The notes under the pieces: generated by a model
What the model was told of the DNA's origin: nothing
What the model saw: the letters and a program-made list of their open reading frames with translations, nothing else
The model's database searches: none
Position numbers and translations under genes: made by a program
Part shown: positions 6,777 through 13,222 of the stretch, in pieces
Layout: each line of letters opens with the position of its first letter
Position numbering within the stretch: the stretch's first letter is position 1
Assembly (NCBI GenBank): GCA_944363655.1
Contig: CALVUU010000135.1
Span: 1-13,222, forward strand
Origin: an uncultured Bacilli bacterium
GTDB taxonomy: Bacteria > Bacillota_I > Bacilli_A > RF39 > UBA660
Direction of reading: 5' to 3'
Length of the DNA stretch: 13,222 bases

Positions 6777-8957
6777 TTATATTAAACGAAATATTCTAAT
6801 AATTTCAGAAGGAATATATCCATTTATACATAACCCAAATAGTCTATATAACTTATTTTTTCTTTTCATAATACTGATAAAACGACTAACAACATCACAT
6901 TTTTGCTGATCAGAATATCTTCTTTGCAATTCTTCTGCTTGAAGAATTATAATTTTTTGAAAATTTCTCCAGTTATTACGCAAAGCCGAAAATTTAAATA
7001 TTTTTAAAAATCTTTTTTTCCATTTACCTGATTGCTGTTGAGCACCTATTGTATTGTTTTCATGTTGTCTATAACAATGCAACGCTTGATCATAAAAATA
7101 TATTTTACCACAATAGGATGCAACCTGCGTTAACCACCAATCATGCATCTCACATTTTTCATAAATTGTTCCTGTTACTTCTTTTAATTGCTGATTAAAC
7201 ATAACAACACACCCCGGGAAATAATTCTGTACCAACGTATGTTGTAGCAATTTATGTTTAGGTAAAGTACGATTGGTACTATGAATTAATGATGCATTTA
7301 AAATATTCAAATTAGAATCCGTCACAAAACAATCGCAATAAACTAAAGTTGGCGTTTTAGATTGTGTTTCCTTATTTTTCATAAAACAAAGTAATTTATA
7401 AATCTTGTCAACATCCCATACATCGTCTTGATCACAAAACATATAATAATTATGTTTACCAACACGGTTAAACAAATTAGAAAAATTCATTTTAGCACTA
7501 TTAAACTTATTGTCATTTTGGACAACGACAATTTTGTTTTGATACTTTCTTTGATACTTTTTTATTATTTGCATAGTTTTATCAGTACTGTGATCATCAC
7601 TAATATACAAAACCCAATTATGATACGTTTGTCGAATAATTGATTGAATTTGCTGTTCAATATATTTTTCTCCATTATATGTAGCCATCATGATTGCAAC
7701 ACTATCAGTATGCTTTTTCTTCTTAAATTTTTTAAAATCGCTTTCATATTTATTTTGTTTTTCAACATAAGATACATAAGTGGGAATCGCATATAACAAA
7801 AATAAAATGAAATAATAAATTTGATAATATTCAAAGGTATCAAAAATTAATAATACTTGAATCCCCAAAAAAATAACAGATAAACAATTATAAACAATAC
7901 GACTCTCTTTAATCTGTGTAATACTATTAATCACTTTTAAAATAAAATTAAAATATAAACACAATCCTATAATTCCAGAAAAAAACAAATTATTCATTAT
8001 AATATTATGTAAATGATTGGGGCTAAATGTAAATAAGAAACCGTTAGGTTTTGGAATGATAATTTTAAACAATTCTGTAATATCAAAAAAGCCATTTCCA
8101 AAAACCAACTTTAAATAATCTCCCTTAAAAATCTGAATAGCAATATCCCAAATATTCGTACGATAACTTAAATCTAAGGATTTATGTAAAACATCAACAA
8201 TTAAAAATTCAAACAAATTTTGAATTCTAAAGAAAACAATTCCAATATTTAATAATATAATAATTGCAAAAATCAGTTTTAAATTAATTTTTGCTTTTTT
8301 ATATTTAATAACTAAAATATTAATTAGAATAATAAAGAAAAAAACAACCAAAGCAGCAGCAGACCAAACTAAAAAAAGGGAAATAAATCCAATCAGATAA
8401 GTTAATGCAAGCATAGTTTTACTTACTTTAGAACAATTATAAAAGCCATCGTAATTGTAAATAATAACAGGAGGAAGTAAATATAAAATAATTCTATTAT
8501 CTTGTCCTAATAAACAAACCATCAAATCGCCAAAATAATAACTTTGATAGATAATTTTACAAGCTATCATTCCAAATAAATTCAATGTAACTAGTATAAA
8601 AAATAAATGAGCAATATTCCGCAAATACAATGTTCTATTATCATTTTGAAATATAATTTCACAAAACAAAATCATTACAAAATTTAAAACATAAATCTTG
8701 CAGAAATAAACAATCGATTGATGATTAAGTACAGTTATAATAAACAAAAATAAAAAGTAAATAAACACTGCTATCGAAAATTTCGATAAGCGCGTTTTGT
8801 TTTTAACAAAAAGTATAATAATAATGGCAGCAGCAAATATCTTTAGTATATTTACAAATTCATGAACAGGTGGAATTAATGTTTGAAAAGATCGTGGAAA
8901 TACTAATAGTGCAAAAATAAATAGGTATATTATTTTTTGTGTTTGGACTTTTGACAT
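6777..8957 (-). CDS. Wzy-like O-antigen/capsule polymerase fused to a GT2 glycosyltransferase
   Basis: A 726-residue two-part protein. Residues 1 to about 400 are a multi-helix membrane domain resembling Wzy/O-antigen ligase proteins. SYRTNIWD with Arg266 is followed by GNGF, and an extracytoplasmic loop contains NHLHN (His315, His317) before a helix; these match the family's R...G.G and H.HN pattern. After a Lys-rich linker (405-416) comes a cytosolic family-2 glycosyltransferase. Its landmarks are MATYNGE (424-430), ISDDHSTD with Asp454/455, FCDQDDVWD (DXD at about 509-512), HDWW (605-608) and RQHENNTIG (630-638), a pattern common in rhamnosyltransferase-like enzymes. The two activities are normally separate genes. 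The start overlaps the Stealth gene by 28 bases and has AGAGGA upstream. Domain calls are firm; sugar and linkage are unknown. Confidence 0.87.
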   Translation of the reverse strand: MSKVQTQKIIYLFIFALLVFPRSFQTLIPPVHEFVNILKIFAAAIIIILFVKNKTRLSKFSIAVFIYFLFLFIITVLNHQSIVYFCKIYVLNFVMILFCEIIFQNDNRTLYLRNIAHLFFILVTLNLFGMIACKIIYQSYYFGDLMVCLLGQDNRIILYLLPPVIIYNYDGFYNCSKVSKTMLALTYLIGFISLFLVWSAAALVVFFFIILINILVIKYKKAKINLKLIFAIIILLNIGIVFFRIQNLFEFLIVDVLHKSLDLSYRTNIWDIAIQIFKGDYLKLVFGNGFFDITELFKIIIPKPNGFLFTFSPNHLHNIIMNNLFFSGIIGLCLYFNFILKVINSITQIKESRIVYNCLSVIFLGIQVLLIFDTFEYYQIYYFILFLLYAIPTYVSYVEKQNKYESDFKKFKKKKHTDSVAIMMATYNGEKYIEQQIQSIIRQTYHNWVLYISDDHSTDKTMQIIKKYQRKYQNKIVVVQNDNKFNSAKMNFSNLFNRVGKHNYYMFCDQDDVWDVDKIYKLLCFMKNKETQSKTPTLVYCDCFVTDSNLNILNASLIHSTNRTLPKHKLLQHTLVQNYFPGCVVMFNQQLKEVTGTIYEKCEMHDWWLTQVASYCGKIYFYDQALHCYRQHENNTIGAQQQSGKWKKRFLKIFKFSALRNNWRNFQKIIILQAEELQRRYSDQQKCDVVSRFISIMKRKNKLYRLFGLCINGYIPSEIIRIFRLI

Positions 8958-9979
8958 TTTTCCATCTTCCTCTCAAAACTACATTTATCTGGCAGTATCT
9001 CTTCAAAAGCTTTATTAAGATCATTAAGAATTTGAGTAAAATCTTTATCACTCATCGGACCATCGTTAATTGAAATCACTTTACCCTTTTGCTTACAAAT
9101 ATATTTTATTAATGAATCATGTATATTACTTATCCCATCACGATCTATAAAATAAGAACGTCCAAATCTGATAGTTCGATTATTAAAATACCCAGAAGCA
9201 ATTTGCCACTCTCTAAAGAGCCATTGATTAACATCCGTTATCTCTCTAAATTTATGACTACAAGTATTATCTAAAATCTCATATTCCTGATTCCAAACCT
9301 CTTCCATTATACTTTTGCACAAAGAAGTAGTTAAATGAGGTTGCCAGAATCCAGGAAATCTTGGACATTGTTTCAACACTAATGTTCGTAATAACATTTT
9401 CCCATTTTTCAAACTATACCATCTTTTTTTATTTTCTTTAAAAGATTTTTTAAAATCAAAATGTTCGTTAATGATACTAGTATCATTAATAGCAAAATAC
9501 TGACTTATTAAACTTTTCTTAGGGCAATGAACATTTAATGCGACTGTATCCTGAGGAATACCCTTATAAAAAAAATCGAAAGGCTTTACATGATTAATTA
9601 TATACACATCATCATTAAATAAAACAAAATGCTCTGAAAGTTCTTTTATTCTAAAAATGTTCGTTTCAATTGTATTTGCGCTGAAAGTTGGAAGATATTT
9701 TTTTGGAATGAAATCTTCGTGTTTTACTATCTTTAATTTTGGATGATTTAAATCCAACCAGTCTGGAACATGCCCCCATGTAATAAAATATACTTTGTTT
9801 ACCCAGGGTGCAAACTTTTCAATACCTCTAAACCAATATTTTAATAATCCAAAGTCACGATATCGATAAATAGAACCATCCGCCGTACTATGAACAGAAT
9901 ATTTATTTTTTTCTTTTTGCGATTCTGGATCATTTCCATCTGCCCACATCACAACAAAATCAATTGCATCATTTTTCAT
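8930..9979 (-). CDS. Stealth-family capsule sugar-phosphate transferase
   Basis: A 349-residue cytosolic protein of the Stealth family (relatives are bacterial capsule phosphotransferases and the human GlcNAc-1-phosphotransferase). Members move a sugar-1-phosphate from a nucleotide sugar and create phosphodiester links in the glycan. All four conserved regions are visible. CR1 is IDFVVMWADGNDPES (6-20). CR2 runs from YRYRDFGLLKYWFRGIE to FNDDVYI (38-127), with the Asp pair at 123-124. CR3 includes FWQPHLTTSLCKSIMEEVW (211-229). CR4 is SINDGPMS (303-310). The ATG at 9979 sits in an ATGA overlap with the acyltransferase stop and has AGAGGTG five bases upstream. A longer frame from 10033 would run 18 more codons into the neighbour and is unlikely. 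It predicts that the polymer's repeat unit contains a phosphodiester. Confidence 0.92.
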   Translation of the reverse strand: MKNDAIDFVVMWADGNDPESQKEKNKYSVHSTADGSIYRYRDFGLLKYWFRGIEKFAPWVNKVYFITWGHVPDWLDLNHPKLKIVKHEDFIPKKYLPTFSANTIETNIFRIKELSEHFVLFNDDVYIINHVKPFDFFYKGIPQDTVALNVHCPKKSLISQYFAINDTSIINEHFDFKKSFKENKKRWYSLKNGKMLLRTLVLKQCPRFPGFWQPHLTTSLCKSIMEEVWNQEYEILDNTCSHKFREITDVNQWLFREWQIASGYFNNRTIRFGRSYFIDRDGISNIHDSLIKYICKQKGKVISINDGPMSDKDFTQILNDLNKAFEEILPDKCSFERKMEKCQKSKHKK

Positions 9980-11040
9980 GCTTTCACCTCTTTTATAAAT
10001 ACTTGTTTTATCTTTGGCAAATATCGAATGCAAAATTTTCTAATTGCTAAACAAACAATAGAAAAAATTATGCATTCAACTATCACAATAAATAACATTT
10101 CGTAGTAAGAGAAATCGTTAAAATCAAAGAAGTATGAACTAATTCCAATGATAAGTCCTTGGCTCAAATACATTGGAAAAGAAAGTTTTTCTAAATTAAA
10201 AATCAGTTTATTTGAAGTAAATTTTGCTGTAAAACTCATTTGAGAAAAAGCAATTGAAACGCAAATAGCAAATATCAAAATCATAATATAATCATATTTA
10301 ATATGGCTACTATCCGTATTTGTCAAAAACAATATACTTATAAACCCTAAATTTTCTACCATTGTAAGAAAAGATTTCCCTAAAATAGTGAAATTGGTAT
10401 TTTTGATTTTTTTAACTATTGGATTCAAGCATATACCGATAGACATTTCAAAAAGTCCTCGTAAAAGGCATTTGGTATAATACTCCCCATCCCATGCTAT
10501 TGAGCCATTCCAATTATAAGCAATATAAGATCCTATAAAGAAAATTATAATTGGCCCAATAATATATAAAAATTTGTTTTTGTATTTTAAAACTAACGGA
10601 TATAATACTAAAGACATTATAACTAATACTGAGGTATACCAGCCAACATAAATTAATGTCTTATAAGGAATACCAGCGTTTCTTAAAAGTAAAATATCCC
10701 AAATAAAATTGGCTTTATTGTACATAGCATAATCGTTTATATATGTAAAAAAGAAATAAGAAAAAACAAAAACGATAAACGTCATTCCCATTAAATTTAA
10801 TACTCTCTTCAACATATATTTTTTCGTTTCTTCGCCTATATCAATTCGTCCTGTTTTACTGAGTGCTTTTGCGCCCAATAAAAACCCAGAAACTATAAAA
10901 AAGAACTCTACTCCTATACTACCACCAGCAAAACGAATTGGCACATGAATATAATGACTATCGGTTCCTAGATGTAATGCTATTATCATAAAGCAATAAA
11001 TAAATTTCCACAACGCAATTGTTCCATTATGTTTTTTCAT
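9976..11040 (-). CDS. Membrane acyltransferase-3 (O-acetyltransferase-like)
   Basis: A 354-residue protein with about ten hydrophobic helices. It carries the acyltransferase-3 N-terminal signature: helix 1 ends in IALH with the conserved His23, and the next block is GGSIGVEFFFIVSGFLLG (39-56). Family members usually transfer acetyl groups from the cytosol to exported or lipid-linked sugars, and in polysaccharide loci they typically decorate the repeat unit. It overlaps the glycosyltransferase stop by an ATGA and the Stealth start by another ATGA, so the three genes are tightly coupled. The upstream AAGGTGGGG serves as ribosome site. The acyl donor and acceptor are not readable from the sequence. 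Confidence 0.9.
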   Translation of the reverse strand: MKKHNGTIALWKFIYCFMIIALHLGTDSHYIHVPIRFAGGSIGVEFFFIVSGFLLGAKALSKTGRIDIGEETKKYMLKRVLNLMGMTFIVFVFSYFFFTYINDYAMYNKANFIWDILLLRNAGIPYKTLIYVGWYTSVLVIMSLVLYPLVLKYKNKFLYIIGPIIIFFIGSYIAYNWNGSIAWDGEYYTKCLLRGLFEMSIGICLNPIVKKIKNTNFTILGKSFLTMVENLGFISILFLTNTDSSHIKYDYIMILIFAICVSIAFSQMSFTAKFTSNKLIFNLEKLSFPMYLSQGLIIGISSYFFDFNDFSYYEMLFIVIVECIIFSIVCLAIRKFCIRYLPKIKQVFIKEVKA

Positions 11041-11879
11041 CTCATCCCCACCTTCATTCCAATATATCTTGCCGCCATATCAAATGGAAATCGAAATAGT
11101 ACGGGAATATTTTTTTCTTGCAATGCTCTCATTAATACATATTTAGCAAGCCCTCCGCCCGCTTTTGTTGTCCCATATTGATTCAAATAAGAATTTTCTT
11201 TAAAAAATTTCCCTGTCAATTGATATCGATTATATAATTCTTCTAAAGTAAAATGATGAGAATGATAAACAACACTAGTAGCTTCATATCCAATCCGATA
11301 ACCATTCATAATTAATTTATAGGCAAAATACATATCTTCGTTTATTGGAAGGTTCTTGCCGTCGTATCCTTTCAATGCAACAAAAATATCTCTTCTAATA
11401 GCACTAGAAGCATCACTGAAGAAAAAAGTATTTAACCCTAATTTCAAAATATCCTTTTTTGAGACAATTCTAGATTTTTCGGGATAATTCTTTTCTCTTG
11501 TATATTTTTCAAGATTATTATATTTTGAAATTTGCCTTGAAAAAGATGCCTCACATTTTCCGTTTTCAATTTTACGAATTAATTTTTTTAGCCAATGATC
11601 ATCTTCAATCACAATATCTTGTGTAACAAAACATACTATATCGGCTTTACTTTTCATGGCTGCTTTCTCACGAACTAAACTATGAGAAAAATTGCTTTTT
11701 TTTATTTTTTGATATGGAATATGATTGGTTTTTAAAATTTCTTCTGTGCAGTCGGTACTTTCTGTTAAGATATAACTTATATTTTGAATTTCAACATCTT
11801 TTTGTCTCAACAAAGATTGATTTAAATTCAAAATATAAGATTCCGCTTGATACAATGGGCAAATAATATCTACACTCAT
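11037..11879 (-). CDS. Family-2 glycosyltransferase, rhamnosyltransferase-like
   Basis: A 280-residue GT-A-fold enzyme without a membrane anchor. It starts with the GT2 opening VDIICPLYQAE (3-13). The block NFSHSLVREKAAMKSKADI (63-81), followed by CFVTQDIV with Asp88, is typical of the rhamnosyltransferase-like branch. Later come FSDASSAIRRDIF, the acceptor-side acid NEDMYFAYKLI (Glu181, Asp182) and YHSHHFTLEELYNRY. The start at 11879 has AAGGAG eight bases upstream. A GTG three codons earlier lies inside that ribosome site and is rejected. It follows the initiating transferase by 32 bases and probably adds the second sugar of the repeat unit. Rhamnose as the donor is inference; no dTDP-rhamnose genes are in view. 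A run of eight A residues is present near codon 60. Confidence 0.88.
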   Translation of the reverse strand: MSVDIICPLYQAESYILNLNQSLLRQKDVEIQNISYILTESTDCTEEILKTNHIPYQKIKKSNFSHSLVREKAAMKSKADIVCFVTQDIVIEDDHWLKKLIRKIENGKCEASFSRQISKYNNLEKYTREKNYPEKSRIVSKKDILKLGLNTFFFSDASSAIRRDIFVALKGYDGKNLPINEDMYFAYKLIMNGYRIGYEATSVVYHSHHFTLEELYNRYQLTGKFFKENSYLNQYGTTKAGGGLAKYVLMRALQEKNIPVLFRFPFDMAARYIGMKVGMR

Positions 11880-11887
11880 AAAGATCA

Positions 11888-11893
11888 CTCCTT
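11888..11893 (-). promoter_or_regulatory. Ribosome binding site deciding the glycosyltransferase start
   Basis: AAGGAG on the minus strand, eight bases before ATG 11879. The alternative GTG start at 11888 would overlap it. Confidence 0.75.
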
Positions 11894-11911
11894 AAGTCAA
11901 AAAGAAAGGAA

Positions 11912-12586
11912 CTATTTGGCTCCATCTCTTTTAATAACTTTAATAAATGTCCAAAAAATAATCTTCAAATCCAAACCAAAACTACAATGATCAACATAAT
12001 AAAGTTCCATTTTCATACGTTTAGCATATGAAACATTACTTCTACCATTACTAGCCCAATACCCAGTTAATCCGGGTCTGATACTCAAAAACTTACTCTT
12101 ATTCTTTTTATAATTATCAGCCTCATCCGGTACAACTGGCCTAGGCCCAACAAGTGACATATGACCTAAAAAAACATTAATAAACTGTGGAAATTCATCT
12201 AGTGATGTCTTTCTTAAAAATGCCCCTACTTTCGTTATTCTAGGATCATTATCGATCTTTCTATTTTTATAATATTCTTTTCTTTTTTCTGGATTATTCT
12301 TTAACCAATCTTTAAGAATCTCCTCCGCATTAGGAACCATCGTACGAAACTTATACAAGTGGAACATCTTACCATACTTTCCCACTCTTTCTTGATAATA
12401 AAAAATAGAGTGAAAATCCCCTTGGAAAACATATAAGACTTTAATTAAAATAGAAATGGGTAACAAACACACTATCCCCAAAATACTAAATAAAATATCA
12501 AAAAGACGTTTAAAGATAAAATATATATATTTAGTCGAAAATGCAAACCCTTCCGTTTGTGCTGCACATAACTCACTATCTCTCAT
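11912..12586 (-). CDS. Initiating polyprenyl-phosphate hexose-1-phosphate transferase
   Basis: A 224-residue bacterial sugar transferase that loads the first sugar-1-phosphate onto undecaprenyl phosphate, the committed step of the pathway. It is the short monotopic form (like PglC or EpsL) without the four-helix N-terminal domain of WbaP. One membrane segment (about 26-50, beginning FKRLFDILFSILG) precedes YYQERVGKYGK and LYKFRTM (64-83). Next come NDPRITKVGAFLRKTSLDEF with the catalytic Asp130-Glu131 pair, MSLVGPRPV (143-151) and RPGLTGYWASNGRS (170-183). The start has AGGTG eight to nine bases upstream. It is the first gene of the minus-strand operon and reads divergently from the XRE regulator. 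The reaction class is certain; whether the sugar is galactose, glucose or an N-acetyl sugar is not. Confidence 0.93.
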   Translation of the reverse strand: MRDSELCAAQTEGFAFSTKYIYFIFKRLFDILFSILGIVCLLPISILIKVLYVFQGDFHSIFYYQERVGKYGKMFHLYKFRTMVPNAEEILKDWLKNNPEKRKEYYKNRKIDNDPRITKVGAFLRKTSLDEFPQFINVFLGHMSLVGPRPVVPDEADNYKKNKSKFLSIRPGLTGYWASNGRSNVSYAKRMKMELYYVDHCSFGLDLKIIFWTFIKVIKRDGAK

Positions 12587-12638
12587 ACAACTTCACCTGC
12601 AAACTCCATTCCTTCAAAATTAACCCTTTGTTACTCTG

Positions 12639-12655
12639 ATTATATCACAAATGTG
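12639..12655 (-). promoter_or_regulatory. Predicted promoter of the polysaccharide operon with an adjacent dyad
   Basis: On the minus strand an extended -10, TGATATAAT (TATAAT at 12639-12644), lies about 53 bases before the sugar transferase start. No good -35 box is seen 17 bases upstream, as is common with extended -10 promoters. The short dyad CACA-AA-TGTG (12646-12655) abuts the -10 and could be an operator for the divergent regulator; that part is speculation. Confidence 0.45.
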
Positions 12656-12717
12656 GCTACCATCCTATATAAAATTGCAAAAAAAATAAAGAAAATGTTT
12701 ATATGAGGTGGTAGTTC

Positions 12718-12965
12718 GTGCTAGAAGAAATTGAAATCCATAATGATGAATACTACTATACAATCATTCGTAAAAATATTAAACGGTTCAGACGTCAAAA
12801 AAACTCACTCAACAAAACCTAGCCGATATGACAGGAATGTCAAGAGAGTACATATGTGACGTCGAAAATGAAAGACGAAATAAGCATTTAACAATTGCTG
12901 TATTGGGTAGAATTGCCGATGCAATGAAAATTGAAATTGCTGAGTTTTTCGAACCATCAGAGTAA
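12718..12965 (+). pseudogene. XRE/Cro-CI-type regulator, frameshifted in an A7 run
   Basis: Starting at GTG 12718, with GAGGTGG six bases upstream, 34 codons are read before TAG at 12820-12822. They end in a typical helix-turn-helix lead-in, IRKNIKRFRRQK. The rest of the domain continues in another frame from the A run: LTQQNLADMTGMSREYI, then CDVENERRNKHLT and LGRIADAMKIEIAEFF, stopping at TAA 12963-12965. Joined across one added A it gives an 82-residue HTH_3 protein with no gap relative to the family. The missing base falls in the seven As at 12797-12803. It may be a real mutation, a phase-variable off state, a programmed -1 shift on A_AAA_AAC, or a sequencing error. Its divergent position suggests control of the polysaccharide operon, by inference. 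The gene identity is secure; its functional state is open. Confidence 0.82.
12797..12803 (+). repeat. A7 homopolymer at the regulator frameshift, overlapping a slippery heptamer
   Basis: Seven A residues preceded by C and followed by C give codons CAA AAA AAC in the initial frame, so the heptamer A_AAA_AAC is in the phase used for -1 ribosomal shifting. Eight As, or a -1 shift, would fuse the two halves of the helix-turn-helix gene. Confidence 0.8.
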
Positions 12966-12998
12966 AAAAAATTACAGATTTTTTCTGTAATTTTTTTA
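12966..12998. terminator. Bidirectional terminator between the regulator and the right-edge gene
   Basis: ATTACAGA (12971-12978) pairs with TCTGTAAT (12984-12991) around a TTTTT loop. The stem can extend outward through A7/T7 flanks, which also supply the T tract in both directions. The stop codon of the minus-strand gene (12996-12998) lies at the foot of the structure, the same arrangement as the terminator near 3232. Confidence 0.85.
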
Positions 12999-13222
12999 TG
13001 ATATTGCAACGATTGCTAAACGATTTTCTTCATGCATCACTGTAATCGTCCGATTCGTATCATATCCTAAATCTGTCTGATACGTAATTGTTACTTCTAC
13101 TTGGTATGCCGTATCATCAGTTGTATCACCATATGAGTAACTAGTTTGATTAACCGAAACAACATCGACTGCTGTTACAATTGGAAGTTCTTGCTCACGA
13201 TCACCATACAAATCACTTTCAA
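12996..13222 (-). CDS. C-terminal end of an unrecognised protein, cut by the right edge
   Basis: The 74 visible residues are the end of a longer gene. The frame stays open to the window edge, and the TTG at 13211 reads as an internal Leu, not a start. The sequence is rich in alternating hydrophobic and polar residues (QVEVTITYQTDLGY, then RTITVMHEENRLAIVAIS). This suggests a small beta-sheet domain ending in a strand, somewhat like NTF2-like or other small exported beta domains. I do not recognise the family. It has a clear stop and shares the terminator with the convergent regulator. Confidence 0.6.
   Translation of the reverse strand, partial: ESDLYGDREQELPIVTAVDVVSVNQTSYSYGDTTDDTAYQVEVTITYQTDLGYDTNRTITVMHEENRLAIVAIS

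Noticed and set aside
9890..10105. A plus-strand frame within the Stealth/acyltransferase junction
   Set aside because: It is a shadow of two well-supported minus-strand genes, with no ribosome site or promoter of its own.
12828..12965. A short regulator made from an internal ATG downstream of the frameshift
   Set aside because: It would lack the first helices of the helix-turn-helix domain and has no ribosome site, so it is unlikely to be a functional product.
12809..13009. A 66-codon minus-strand frame opposite the regulator
   Set aside because: It is antisense to a clear helix-turn-helix coding sequence, crosses the terminator and shows no recognisable protein pattern.
1..13222. Use of TGA as tryptophan, as in mycoplasmas
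   Set aside because: Tryptophan is encoded by TGG throughout, and TGA ends the glycosyltransferase and acyltransferase genes exactly at coupled ATGA overlaps.

Overview
The window is AT-rich DNA from a low-GC, walled Firmicute, most likely of the class Bacilli and possibly the Erysipelotrichales or an uncultured gut lineage near RF39. The assignment rests on base composition, AGGAG-type ribosome sites, two LytR-CpsA-Psr (LCP) ligases, a VanZ-like protein and a GH73 autolysin. UGG is used for Trp and TGA as a stop, so the code is standard and not that of mycoplasmas. No RNA gene, insertion sequence or CRISPR array was seen, and no gene-free stretch exceeds 300 bases.

Left part (1-5148): a GH73 glucosaminidase cut by the left edge reads leftward. 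A divergent large LCP protein reads rightward; it has three membrane helices, a solute-binding-like domain, an LCP domain and a C-terminal PASTA-like domain. Its terminator is shared with a convergent VanZ-like gene, which sits immediately downstream of a second LCP gene on the minus strand.

Centre (5278-12586): a six-gene minus-strand block that looks like one operon, mostly with overlapping or nearly abutting genes. In transcription order it encodes an initiating polyprenyl-phosphate sugar transferase, a family-2 glycosyltransferase, a membrane acyltransferase-3, a Stealth-type sugar-phosphate transferase, a Wzy-like polymerase fused to a second glycosyltransferase, and a Wzx-like flippase. 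This is a compact Wzx/Wzy-type capsule or wall-polysaccharide locus. The LCP proteins next to it are the natural candidates for attaching the finished polymer to peptidoglycan. No nucleotide-sugar synthesis genes and no Wzd/Wze-type kinase or co-polymerase are present here.

Right part (12587-13222): a divergent XRE-family regulator lies directly upstream of the operon. It is frameshifted within a run of seven A residues, where eight would restore a full helix-turn-helix protein. The run also forms the classic slippery heptamer A_AAA_AAC in the correct phase. The gene may therefore be broken, phase-variable, recoded or mis-sequenced, and this is the most intriguing item in the window. A bidirectional terminator separates it from the C-terminal end of an unrecognised minus-strand gene cut by the right edge.
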